From assembly GCA_009786685.1 (NCBI GenBank), contig WQRQ01000006.1, forward strand, positions 1 through 49,472: a DNA stretch of 49,472 nt. Reading direction: 5' to 3'. Under the pieces are notes generated by a model that saw only the letters and a program-made list of their open reading frames with translations, did not search any database and had not been told where the DNA came from. Every line of letters starts with the position of its first letter. The first letter of the stretch is position 1. The translations under genes were made by a program, and so were the position numbers. The stretch comes from Defluviitaleaceae bacterium. GTDB lineage: Bacteria; Bacillota; Clostridia; Lachnospirales; WQUN01. Shown piece by piece: positions 32,896 to 40,748 of this stretch.

Positions 32896-32930
32896 TTGCG
32901 TACCTCACGTAGTTTAAGTGGGGTACGCAA
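32896..32930 (+). promoter_or_regulatory. 13-bp hairpin just upstream of a ribosome binding site
   Basis: Bases 32896-32908 (TTGCGTACCTCAC) pair with 32918-32930 with one G-T wobble, 9-nt loop. It starts 3 nt after the terminator T-run and 14 nt before the GGGAGG ribosome binding site, a position suited to control of the gene at 32959. Confidence 0.55.
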
Positions 32931-32958
32931 ATATCTTGGAACAGGGAGGAAAATTGAA

Positions 32959-33552
32959 ATGACAAACAGTAGTAAGTATGGCGGGGAGTTTTGCAGTCCC
33001 GATGAAAAGCAAATTACCGTGTTTGGCACAGGCTACATGGCCAACTTTTTGACAGGCGGCGCAGTGGAAAGCGTAGGTGCAACTTTAACAAACAAACGCA
33101 TTTACTTTTCCGGCAGTGTTTTTACATTTGACGCAGGCGGTGACCTTGCAAGCACTAAAGAGCGCAAAATCGTAAATATACGAGATGTTACAGGCGTGGG
33201 GTATCGGCTGTATGACCCCCTTAAATACATCATTTATGCAGTATTACTGTATAGCGATATACTCGCGGTCGAAATCATAAAACGCCGCTCCAAAAAAGTG
33301 ATGTATGTCGCTTTATTCCTTTGTGGAATTTTAACATTTGCCTACAATGCCAACGTCCCCACCGCCATACTTACAGTTTTCGCCATTATAATTTCCGCAT
33401 TTGCATTTATGTATTTGCTCTCAACACAGCATTTTGTGGAAATTACCTCCATGCAAGGGACATATCGCATAGCCGTAGACGGTAACGATTCACAGGTAAA
33501 AAATACTGTCGCGGAACTGCAAAATATGTTGTCACGGGGACAGTTCTCTTGA
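32959..33552 (+). CDS. Membrane protein with PH-like N-terminal domain (197 aa)
   Basis: ATG at 32959 follows GGGAGGA. Residues about 15-80 ('ITVFGTGYMANFLTGGAVESVGATLTNKRIYFSG', read in parts) resemble the bacterial PH/GRAM-like domain that often begins 'L.LTnkRl.f.g'. Two membrane helices at about 112-160 and a short strand-rich tail follow. The family is uncertain. The last codons lie in the dispersed repeat (33529-33604), so the C-terminus may not be original. The gene is enclosed by inverted elements E2 and E3. Confidence 0.6.
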   Translation: MTNSSKYGGEFCSPDEKQITVFGTGYMANFLTGGAVESVGATLTNKRIYFSGSVFTFDAGGDLASTKERKIVNIRDVTGVGYRLYDPLKYIIYAVLLYSDILAVEIIKRRSKKVMYVALFLCGILTFAYNANVPTAILTVFAIIISAFAFMYLLSTQHFVEITSMQGTYRIAVDGNDSQVKNTVAELQNMLSRGQFS

Positions 33553-33604
33553 CAACAATGCAGTGTTTATGCGGGCTGGTGAGGTTTTGTCAGAAACATC
33601 TACC
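33529..33604 (+). repeat. Dispersed repeat, copy 2 (44-bp unit at 33561-33604)
   Basis: The full ~76-bp form matches 20729-20804: GTCACGGGGACAGTTCTCTT, then GACAACAATG, then the 44-bp unit ending CATCTACC. It overlaps the stop of the membrane-protein gene and lies 9 bp from element E3. Confidence 0.75.
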
Positions 33605-33613
33605 TCGGTCATA

Positions 33614-33788
33614 GCGCGGGGTGGGAAGAATGGCTAAGCGCGTATCTCTCATTTTGCGGTTAGCGACGAACGGCGGGGTTATGTGGTTGTGTTGAGGCTC
33701 CGGAGGAGACCAACACAGCCACTTCCCCGACGGAGTTGATAACCGTAAAATGAGAGCCGACGCACGTGCCATTCTTCCCGCCCCGTGC
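33614..33788 (+). repeat. 175-bp structured element E3
   Basis: GCGCGGGGTGGGAAGAATGG (33614-33633) pairs with 33769-33788 through 18 Watson-Crick and 2 G-U pairs. A 17-bp middle stem (about 33646-33662 with 33739-33755) has one G-U, and a 12-bp inner stem (33683-33694 with 33711-33722) has one G-U. Blocks at 33632-33643, 33667-33685, 33694-33711 and 33720-33738 are identical to the inverted E2 blocks. All G-U pairs are on the plus strand, which corresponds to the minus strand of E2. Confidence 0.75.
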
Positions 33789-33839
33789 GGGTGTCGGCGG
33801 GAAGATGGGAATTATGTAAGCCCCGAAGGGCAAGATACC

Positions 33840-36413
33840 TTAAAGTTTAAAATACGCCACAAGCTGTTGTAACAGCTCTGCTTGGGAGTTTAGCTCCTCG
33901 GATGCGGCGGCTGTTTCCTCGGAGACGGCGGAGTTGGATTGTACTACCTGTGAGATTTGTTGCAGGCCTTGGCTTACTTGGGAGATGGCTTCTGCCTGCT
34001 CGCGGGAGGCTGTGGTTATATTGTTTATTATGTCGGAGATTTCTGTTGCGCCGGATACTATGATGTCGAGGGATTCTGAGGTGGATACGGCTATGCCCGA
34101 GCCGGATTCTACACGGCCGATGGATTCTTGTATTAGGCCTGTGGTTTCGTTTGCGGCGGACTGGGAACGGGCGGCGAGGCTGCGTACTTCTTCTGCGACT
34201 ACGGCGAAGCCTTTGCCGTGTTCGCCTGCGCGGGCGGCTTCTACTGCGGCGTTAAGTGCAAGCAGGTTTGTTTGGAAGGCTATGTCTTGGATGGATTTTA
34301 TTATTTTGGAGATGTTGTTGGACGCGTCTTTGATTTGCTCCATGGCGGATAGCATTTGTTTCATGCTCTCGTTGCCCTCTTTGGCGTTTGATGTGGATTT
34401 TACGGAGAGGTCGTTTGCCGTGGATGAGCTGTCGGCGTTTTGTTTTGTTTGTTGCGAGATGAGGTCGATGGAGGCGTTAAGCTCCTCGATGGAGCTTGCC
34501 TGTGTTTGCGCACCGTTTGCGAGGTCGTTCGCGCTCATGGAGATTTGTTTCGCGCCGGATAACACCTGCTCGGAGGCGGAGTTTATTTCGCTCATGGTTT
34601 TGTTTAGTGTGGAGCTGATATTGTTTACACTGCGCTTTATCAGGTCGAATGAGCCCACAAACTCGCGGCTAATGCTGGTGCGCAGGTCACCCTGTGCCAT
34701 TTGTGCCAACACTTTTTCTATTTCTCCGATGTATGAGGATATGGAGGCCATGGATGTCTCAAAGCCTACGATAATCTCTTTAAATACACCTTTGAAGCTT
34801 GAGGCTTCTGTATTAAGCCCTTGTTCCCGTAGCTTTTTGTCAATATCATTTATGTCAAAGTTACCTACACCCATCTCTTTAACCGCGAGATTAAGAACTT
34901 TTAGCGGGGTGTCTACGGCTTTGCAAATATTGACGAGGCCGTTCATTATTTCTTTCCAGCTACCCTCAAATTGCGAGGTGTCTATTTTGTAACTTAGGTC
35001 GCCTTTTACGGCGGCGGCGTCTACGATGTTTACGATTTCCGTGTTTACGGAGTCCAGCTTGGCGAGTACGCTGCGTATGGAGTTGGACTGCATTATAAAG
35101 TCGCCGGGCAGGTCGTTGACTGTTACTTTAAAGTTACCGTTGCCGATACTTTCCAGTATATCGCTTACGTTTTGGATGTTTGAGACTTCTTCTTCGAGGA
35201 TGTCGTTAATGGAAATTACCAGCTCGCGGAAGGAGTTTTGGTATTTGTCGGCGTCTACGCGGTGTTTCATATTGCCCTTGACATTGTATTCTTCTTGTAT
35301 ATGAGAAAGGTCGTCAACCATGCCGCGTATGACGTTTACGAGAGAAACAACGTCCAATGTAAGCGCACCGATTTCGTCTTTGGGAAGGCCATGCGTGTTG
35401 ACATTAGTGTTAAGCCGCCCCGCAGAAACATCCGATACAAGCGTAACCAGCCCCTTGATGGGAGAAGTAAGCTTTACCGTGATAAGGTACATAATAATCG
35501 CGGCGATGATAAGCCCGATAGCACTTATGACTATAAGTGTGGTTTGCATAGTGCTTTTTTGGGCTTCCGTATATTCGTTGGAAAATCCTGCAAAAAACAT
35601 GCCTATGACGTTATCCGCCCAGCCATGCAACGGGAAATAATACGCACTAAACGGGCGTCCCTGTAGGTTTAGGTTTGTGGTGGAGTAGTTTCTGTCTTCC
35701 CTCAAAACGGTTTGGATAACCTCGTCGGGGGCGTAAATGCCTACCTCGCGTCTGCCCTGGGCGTCTGTGAGTGTGGTGGCTATACGCTCGCCTGTGTCTA
35801 TAAATATCGTGATTTCTGCATTTAGTGCACGGCCAAAGCTGTCCACAAACTCATTGGAGGACATTATCTTGTTAGTGGAAAGCGTACCTATAACCACACC
35901 GTCGTCCCATATAGGCGTAAGATACGACATTGTCATGGGGATGGCCGCCGTGCTGGAAAAGCTGGGGATACTCTCTCCCGCCGCGCCACGCATAAACAGC
36001 GGCACACCATATACAGAGTCCCCAAAGGTATCCGGCGCGTGAGAACGGAGCTTTACGACCTGTGAGCTGTCTACCAGCACAAAGGTATCAATGCCCAATG
36101 CAGCTTTGCGTCCGTTTAGGTATGTGAGAAGTGCCTGCCTGCCGGCTTCGGCGTTAATGCCCGCGTTCCAGTTGCGCATGTGGTAAATTACGGTGGCACT
36201 GCTCGCCGCCGCGATACTGGCTATACGGCTGACTTCTTGCATGGATTCCATATAGGAATTTGTGGTTTGGATAGCCGTCTCCAGCCTCTGCTGCGTAATG
36301 TCCGAGGAGAAGTTTTCCACACTAACAAAAGTGTAGACAATCAGGAAAATAACCAGCACTGCCAGTACCGCAACACTGGGGATTACAAACTTGCCTTTTA
36401 AGCTTCTAAGCAT
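33840..36413 (-). CDS. Methyl-accepting chemotaxis protein
   Basis: The 857-residue receptor has a first membrane helix at about 12-32, an extracytoplasmic sensor (about 35-285) of the double or single Cache type ('[22 protein letters not shown]', '[17 protein letters not shown]'), and a second helix at about 290-312. An unusually long run of HAMP-like repeats (about 315-580) is followed by the signalling domain with the conserved tip '[41 protein letters not shown]' (read in parts). Such chained HAMP/linker modules are typical of soluble-like signal relays. ATG at 36413 follows AGGAG. No che genes are in the window. Confidence 0.95.
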   Translation of the reverse strand: MLRSLKGKFVIPSVAVLAVLVIFLIVYTFVSVENFSSDITQQRLETAIQTTNSYMESMQEVSRIASIAAASSATVIYHMRNWNAGINAEAGRQALLTYLNGRKAALGIDTFVLVDSSQVVKLRSHAPDTFGDSVYGVPLFMRGAAGESIPSFSSTAAIPMTMSYLTPIWDDGVVIGTLSTNKIMSSNEFVDSFGRALNAEITIFIDTGERIATTLTDAQGRREVGIYAPDEVIQTVLREDRNYSTTNLNLQGRPFSAYYFPLHGWADNVIGMFFAGFSNEYTEAQKSTMQTTLIVISAIGLIIAAIIMYLITVKLTSPIKGLVTLVSDVSAGRLNTNVNTHGLPKDEIGALTLDVVSLVNVIRGMVDDLSHIQEEYNVKGNMKHRVDADKYQNSFRELVISINDILEEEVSNIQNVSDILESIGNGNFKVTVNDLPGDFIMQSNSIRSVLAKLDSVNTEIVNIVDAAAVKGDLSYKIDTSQFEGSWKEIMNGLVNICKAVDTPLKVLNLAVKEMGVGNFDINDIDKKLREQGLNTEASSFKGVFKEIIVGFETSMASISSYIGEIEKVLAQMAQGDLRTSISREFVGSFDLIKRSVNNISSTLNKTMSEINSASEQVLSGAKQISMSANDLANGAQTQASSIEELNASIDLISQQTKQNADSSSTANDLSVKSTSNAKEGNESMKQMLSAMEQIKDASNNISKIIKSIQDIAFQTNLLALNAAVEAARAGEHGKGFAVVAEEVRSLAARSQSAANETTGLIQESIGRVESGSGIAVSTSESLDIIVSGATEISDIINNITTASREQAEAISQVSQGLQQISQVVQSNSAVSEETAAASEELNSQAELLQQLVAYFKL

Positions 36414-36604
36414 AAAGCACGCTCCTGTTCTTTATTTTATACACAAATAAAGCGGTCTTTGCCGCATTTATTTTTTAACCGAGTGTTATGTAAATTGTAC
36501 GCATAAAAACAACCCCCCCAATGCATGACAAAAAACCCGCTTGCTTGGGTAAAGTAACATATTTTTTGCCACATGACAAGTTTTTTTGTGAAGTTTGTAT
36601 GTTA

Positions 36605-38314
36605 TTATTCGCACGCCCTAAAATCTCGAATACGAATTTGTACTTCTGTCACATTGTTCCAAGTATTGGTCTCGATGGCGTATACGGCGTCCATTTCGAT
36701 ATTTTCTGTTTTGTCCGAAAAGGTGGCGGCGTATAGTGTGTTTAGGCCAAAGGCTATTCCCTTTAGGCGTTTACCTGTGTTTGTTGTAAATGTGAAGATT
36801 AGGGTGTTTTTTTCGTTTAAAACACGCACTTTTTCCGCCAGAAGACCGTAGCTTACAAATAGCGGCTCGCTGTTGCCCTTGCCAAAGGGCGCGAGGCGGG
36901 AAAGCTCGTCGGAAAGGGCGAGGGTAATTTCTTCCGAGGGCAGAACGCGGTCTATTTGCAGGGAGGGGACAAAATCCTCCTCCGGCAGCGTGCAGTCCGC
37001 GTTTAATGCCTCCCGCAGAATGGGAATATTCTCCTCGGGAAGTGTAAGACCCGCCGCCATGGCGTGGCCGCCAAATCGCGTAAACAAATGACGGTGCGCA
37101 TACAACGCTTCGAATAAATTATATGCCTCCACGGAACGGCCGCTCCCCTTTGTTGCGCCGTCGCCCTGGGTTATTAAAATCGTGGGGCGGTGGGTGTTTT
37201 CGCGAATACGGCCTGCGACTATGCCTGCCACGCTTTCGTGCGCCTCAAAGTCGGTGATAACGATTACGCGGGGCAGTGGGTCGGGCAAATCGGCGAGGGC
37301 GCGGTCTACGCATTCCGCTGTTAGAGCTTTGCGGGCTTCGTTTAGCTCGGTGAGCCGTTGGGCGAGCTTTAGGCGTTTTTGGGTGTCTTCTGCTGCCGTT
37401 AGCAGAAGCTCCACGGCAAGCTCCGCGCTTTCCAGTCGCCCCGTTGCGTTTAGGCACGGGCCGATTACAAAACCTACGGTAAACGCCTCGATGGGCTTAT
37501 CCAAGTATCCGCGAATGGTGATTAGGCTACCCAAGCCCGGGTTAATCAGCTTGTTTGCATTAAGCACGGCAAGGCCGCTGTTTACCAAAATTCTGTTTTC
37601 GTCCTGTAGCGGCACTATATCGCAAAGGGTTGCTATCGCGGCAAGCACTAGTAGCTCGTCGCGCTCTTCGTCTGTTAGCGGATTTTTTGCGTGGTCGGCA
37701 AGCGCGGTAGCAAAAAGATATACGATACCCGCCGCACACATCTCTTCAAAGGGATATGTGCAGTCGGTCTGTTTTGGGTCTACTATGGCCACGGCGGGGG
37801 GTAAGGCCTCCTGCGGCTCATGGTGGTCTATGATTACCGTGGGTATGCCACGCTCGGCGGCGGTTTTTACTTCTTCTGCGGAGGCTATGCCGTTGTCTAC
37901 GGTTATTATTAAATTTGTGCCGCCGTTTGCGATTTTTTCTACCGCTTTTTGGTTTAGGCCGTAGCCTTCTTCTATTCTGTGAGGTATGTAGTATTCGCAG
38001 TTTGCGCCTAAGCGTGTAAGGGCTTTGTACAGGATGGCCGTACTCATTATGCCGTCGGCGTCGTAGTCGCCGTAGATTGTAATTTTTTTTCCGCTTTGGC
38101 AGGCTTCCAGTATTATTTCCAAGGCTTTTTGCATATCCTTCATATGAAGGGGGTCGCGCAGACGCTCTATGGACGGCGCAAGAAAAGAAACCGCGGCTTT
38201 TTTACTGCGTATGCCTCGGTGTGCCATCACACATGCTGTTGTTTCCTTTATATTAAGTACCTGTGCCATGAGGGTAAGGTCTGCGTCTGTTTCGCGTATT
38301 TTCCATTTTGTCAT
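36605..38314 (-). CDS. recJ: Single-stranded-DNA-specific exonuclease RecJ
   Basis: This 569-residue DHH-family 5'-3' exonuclease shows motif I 'ITIYGDYDADGIMSTAILY' (about 78-96), motif II 'LIITVDNGIAS', motif III 'TVIIDHHEPQEALP' and the DHHA1 motif 'RFGGHAMAAGLTL' near 395-407. The OB-fold at the end ('RVLNEKNTLIFTFTTNTGKRLKGIAF') is present. It is at the shorter end for RecJ but complete. ATG at 38314 follows AAGGAAGGAT. It is the last gene of the hpf-rdgB-yfcE-recJ run, with hairpin element B1 just before it. Confidence 0.95.
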   Translation of the reverse strand: MTKWKIRETDADLTLMAQVLNIKETTACVMAHRGIRSKKAAVSFLAPSIERLRDPLHMKDMQKALEIILEACQSGKKITIYGDYDADGIMSTAILYKALTRLGANCEYYIPHRIEEGYGLNQKAVEKIANGGTNLIITVDNGIASAEEVKTAAERGIPTVIIDHHEPQEALPPAVAIVDPKQTDCTYPFEEMCAAGIVYLFATALADHAKNPLTDEERDELLVLAAIATLCDIVPLQDENRILVNSGLAVLNANKLINPGLGSLITIRGYLDKPIEAFTVGFVIGPCLNATGRLESAELAVELLLTAAEDTQKRLKLAQRLTELNEARKALTAECVDRALADLPDPLPRVIVITDFEAHESVAGIVAGRIRENTHRPTILITQGDGATKGSGRSVEAYNLFEALYAHRHLFTRFGGHAMAAGLTLPEENIPILREALNADCTLPEEDFVPSLQIDRVLPSEEITLALSDELSRLAPFGKGNSEPLFVSYGLLAEKVRVLNEKNTLIFTFTTNTGKRLKGIAFGLNTLYAATFSDKTENIEMDAVYAIETNTWNNVTEVQIRIRDFRACE

Positions 38315-38336
38315 GCGTCGAGTATCCTTCCTTTAA

Positions 38337-38446
38337 GTAGGGGCTCTGCCCCTACGACCCCGCCGTTCCGCCAGGCAAAGCCCGGCTACACTTCCTCACC
38401 TTCACGCTTTGCGTGAACGGCTCCGGAGCCGCGTTTTACGCGGGGT
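38337..38446. repeat. Hairpin element B1
   Basis: It contains GTAGGGGC-tct-GCCCCTAC (38337-38355), TTCACGC-ttt-GCGTGAA (about 38401-38417), the palindrome CGGCTCCGGAGCCG (about 38419-38432) and ACCCCGC/GCGGGGT ends. It matches the reverse complement of 49373-49472 in its fixed parts (GGCAAAGCCC, CTTCCTCACC, GGCTCCGGAGCCGCG), while the central hairpin sequence differs but stays paired. It also encodes the last residues of yfcE. Confidence 0.65.
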
Positions 38447-38945
38447 ATATTTCTCCTGATATTTCTCCGGTGGGCGAGATTTCTACTATGCCGTAGGAGG
38501 CGTTGCTTTTGCCGCGTGGACATGACGGGCTGCCGGGGTTTAATACATATATGCCGTTAACCGTGGTCTCCAGCGGAATATGCGTATGCCCATAGAAAAC
38601 TGCGTTTACGCCTTTTTCTTTGGCGTAGTAGACGAGGCGGTCTATGCCGTTGTATACCCCGTGGTGGTGGCCGTGGATTAGCAAAATTTTTACCAAGGCC
38701 TCCTTGCCTGCATCTACACATGGGACAAATTGCAGGATGGCCTCGGGCTGGGCGTTGTAGTCGTAGTCGCCGTTGCCCGCTATCGCTACCATTGGTAGGC
38801 TTGGGTATTTGGGTTGGTACTGCATTAAATCCTCGGGGGCGTTGCCTATGTGACAGACCATCTTTACATCGTCTGCGTGGCGGGCGAGAATTTTTTCCAG
38901 CTTGCCCGTCATGCCGTGAGTGTCGCTTACTACGAGTATTTTCAC
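38436..38945 (-). CDS. YfcE/MJ0936-type metallophosphoesterase
   Basis: The 169-residue two-metal phosphodiesterase has 'ILVVSDTHGMTGKL' (D-x-H), 'VCHIGNAPEDL', 'VAIAGNGDYD' (G-N-x-D with His replaced by Gly), 'ILLIHGHHHGV' and 'AVFYGHTHIP'. The G-N-H-D to G-N-G-D change also occurs in other YfcE-like proteins. GTG at 38945 overlaps the rdgB stop (GTGTGA), and AGGGG lies upstream. It sits beside rdgB as in many Firmicutes. The C-terminus runs into hairpin element B1. Confidence 0.9.
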   Translation of the reverse strand: MKILVVSDTHGMTGKLEKILARHADDVKMVCHIGNAPEDLMQYQPKYPSLPMVAIAGNGDYDYNAQPEAILQFVPCVDAGKEALVKILLIHGHHHGVYNGIDRLVYYAKEKGVNAVFYGHTHIPLETTVNGIYVLNPGSPSCPRGKSNASYGIVEISPTGEISGEIYPA

Positions 38946-39550
38946 ACCAGCCCGTCCCCTTTCAGCTTAGCAACCATGGCTCGCAGGGCTTGTCCGCGAT
39001 GGCTTATCTTGTTTTTTTCTTTCGAAGAAAGCTGTGCGGTGGTTTTGCCCAGACTTGGCACAAAAAAAATAGGGTCGTAGCCAAAGCCGTTTTCTCCTTG
39101 GGGCTTATGGGCGATTTCGCCCTCGATAACGCCCCGTGTGGTGAAGGTCTCTCCTGTGGGCAGGGCGCAGGCTATCACACATACAAAGCGGGCGGTGCGT
39201 TTTTCTTTTGGGACGCCCTCCAAACGGCGGATGATTTCTGCATTGCGGATTTCGTAGGGGGTGTTTTCTCCCATAAACAATGCGGAATCCACGCCCGGCT
39301 CGCCGTCCATGGCGTCTATCTCCAGGCCGGAGTCATCTGCGATTATAGCTTCATCCAAATGGCCCATTTTCTTTAAAAAGGTGGAGGTTTCTGTAGCTTT
39401 TTGCAGCGCGTTGGCCTCGAAGGTGTTTCCATCTTCTCCGGGGACTAAAATAAGCCCCAAAGCGGAAAGCGTTTTTACGTTTACACCTTCCGCCCGGAGC
39501 ATTTCGCTTAGCTCATTAGCCTTGTTTTTGTTGTTTGTTGCAAAAACCAT
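38942..39550 (-). CDS. rdgB: XTP/dITP diphosphatase (RdgB/HAM1 family)
   Basis: This 202-residue house-cleaning enzyme hydrolyses non-canonical purine triphosphates. It has 'VFATNNKNKANEL' (normally ATxNxxK), 'IADDSGLEIDAMDGEPGVDSA', 'FVCVIACALPTGE' and 'GENGFGYDPIFFVPSLGKTTAQLSSKEKNKISHRGQAL' (read in parts), all signatures of the family. ATG at 39550 overlaps the HPF stop (TAATG) and its stop overlaps yfcE. Confidence 0.96.
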   Translation of the reverse strand: MVFATNNKNKANELSEMLRAEGVNVKTLSALGLILVPGEDGNTFEANALQKATETSTFLKKMGHLDEAIIADDSGLEIDAMDGEPGVDSALFMGENTPYEIRNAEIIRRLEGVPKEKRTARFVCVIACALPTGETFTTRGVIEGEIAHKPQGENGFGYDPIFFVPSLGKTTAQLSSKEKNKISHRGQALRAMVAKLKGDGLV

Positions 39551-40086
39551 TACTGTGGCTCTATCAGGCCGTACTCGCCGTCGTTACGTTTGTATACTAC
39601 GTTGATTTCGTCCGTCCAGCTATTGCGGAATACGTAGAAGCTGTGGTTTAACAGCTCCAGCTCCATAACGGCTTCTTGTGCGTCCATGGGCTTTAGCGCG
39701 AATTTTTTTGTACGTGTGATGATGATTTCGTTGTCGGTGGGTTCTACGGCCTCCGGCTCGATAAATATAAGCTCGTCGCTGGTGGCTACAGAGCGGCGGC
39801 GTCGGTCGCGCAGGCGCGATTTGTACTTAACCACTTGTCTCTCCAAGATGTCCACGGCCAAATCCATGCATGTCGTAACATCCTCGTTGCTAACCTCTGC
39901 ACGCAAAACACGCTTGTGCAACGGCACGGAGATTTCCATTTTTGTCAGGTGCTTGTTTTCGCTAAATGTTATATAGGCTTCTGCGTTGTCGGGTAGCAGC
40001 TTTTCCAAACGCCCGAGCTTTTTTGCTGCCCTCTCCTTTATGCCTTCTGTTACGCTCATGTTTTTTCCTGTAAATACGTATCTCAT
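39550..40086 (-). CDS. hpf: Ribosome hibernation promoting factor, long form
   Basis: The 178-residue protein has the N-terminal ribosome-binding domain (MRYVFTGKNMSVTEGIKERA, to about residue 105) and the C-terminal dimerisation domain ('IIITRTKKFALKPMDAQEAVMELELLNHSFYVFRNSWTDEINVVYKRNDGEYGLIEP', read in parts) that makes 100S ribosomes in Firmicutes. ATG at 40086 follows AAGGAGG. It leads the operon. Confidence 0.97.
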   Translation of the reverse strand: MRYVFTGKNMSVTEGIKERAAKKLGRLEKLLPDNAEAYITFSENKHLTKMEISVPLHKRVLRAEVSNEDVTTCMDLAVDILERQVVKYKSRLRDRRRRSVATSDELIFIEPEAVEPTDNEIIITRTKKFALKPMDAQEAVMELELLNHSFYVFRNSWTDEINVVYKRNDGEYGLIEPQ

Positions 40087-40118
40087 AAAACGCCTCCTTG
40101 GTTATGCTGTTGCCGAGT

Positions 40119-40146
40119 ATTATACCATATTTGTACAAACTGGCAA
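40119..40146 (-). promoter_or_regulatory. Promoter of hpf
   Basis: On the minus strand TTGCCA (40146-40141) and TATAAT (40124-40119) are 16 bp apart, about 33 bp before the start codon. It is inside the 3' flank of the XRE gene. Confidence 0.7.
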
Positions 40147-40168
40147 GGAGGGTGCGGGGGCTAATTTG

Positions 40169-40537
40169 CTACTCGTCGCCCTGAGAACGTACTTGTACAT
40201 GAAGCATTTTTACAAACTCCAGCAGTTTTTGTCTGGCATTGTCCTGCAAAAGCACGCTGATTGCTTGTGCAAAATCGCTGTCGGGTGAAATATCCCGTGC
40301 AGCGTTTTCTTTGCCGAGCAGCAGGTAGTCGGCAGAGCATTGGAAGAAATCGCAGAGTGTTTTTAGACGCTCGGCGTTTATGCCTCTTTCGCCTCTTTCT
40401 ATTAGGCCAAGGAAGCTTTGTGACATTTTCATTTGGCTTGCAAGCTCCTCGCGAGACATACCAAAGGACTTGCGTACGCCGCGCAGGCGTTTGCCCATGG
40501 CTTTACGCAACACTGTTTTGTCAATTTTTTCGGACAT
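40169..40537 (-). CDS. XRE-family transcriptional regulator (SinR/Xre-like, 122 aa)
   Basis: The N-terminal helix-turn-helix spans about residues 10-70: 'KRLRGVRKSFGMSREELASQMKMSQSFLGLIERGERGINAERLKTLCDFF' (read in parts). The C-terminal helical tail ('AQAISVLLQDNARQKLLEFVKML') may dimerise. ATG at 40537 with AGGAGGT is preferred to the longer open frame to 40567. It is divergent from the RRNPP receptor gene. The shared upstream region holds GTGA-aaaaa-TCAC and similar sites, so it may regulate both itself and the peptide cassette. Confidence 0.85.
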   Translation of the reverse strand: MSEKIDKTVLRKAMGKRLRGVRKSFGMSREELASQMKMSQSFLGLIERGERGINAERLKTLCDFFQCSADYLLLGKENAARDISPDSDFAQAISVLLQDNARQKLLEFVKMLHVQVRSQGDE

Positions 40538-40601
40538 GTTGTTACCTCCTGTTATTTTTTTGTACACATATGATATAGCAAAATACCATTAGTCGTCGTG
40601 A

Positions 40602-40632
40602 GTGTTACAAAAATCACTTGTGAAAAAATCAC
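40602..40632. promoter_or_regulatory. Operator-like repeats between the XRE and RRNPP genes
   Basis: GTGAAAAAATCAC (40620-40632) is a perfect palindrome around five A residues. GTGTTACAAAAATCAC (40602-40617) is a related site, and a longer GTGATA...TATCAC repeat lies at 40698-40727. Confidence 0.5.
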
Positions 40633-40661
40633 ATTTTAACCACTGCAATCTGTGGGGGTGG

Positions 40662-40690
40662 TTGACACGTAAAGTCTGACGGGCTATATT
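40662..40690 (+). promoter_or_regulatory. Promoter of the RRNPP/peptide operon
   Basis: TTGACA (40662-40667) and TATATT (40685-40690) with a 17-bp spacer. The inverted repeat GTGATA...TATCAC at 40698-40727 covers the expected start site and could be the binding site of the receptor or of the divergent XRE protein. Confidence 0.75.
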
Positions 40691-40748
40691 TGTGTTTGTG
40701 ATACAATTTTTTTGCAAAAATTATCACATTATTCGGGAGTGGATTATT

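Noticed and set aside
32403-33788. Integron attC sites or a CRISPR array
   Set aside because: No R/L box (GTTRRRY/RYYYAAC) layout, no integron integrase, and no regular repeat-spacer pattern. The hairpins are too long and too few.
36414-36604. Possible small gene or RNA between recJ and the chemoreceptor
   Set aside because: The gap holds A/T-rich sequence with short hairpins but no ORF with a ribosome binding site and no promoter-terminator pair.
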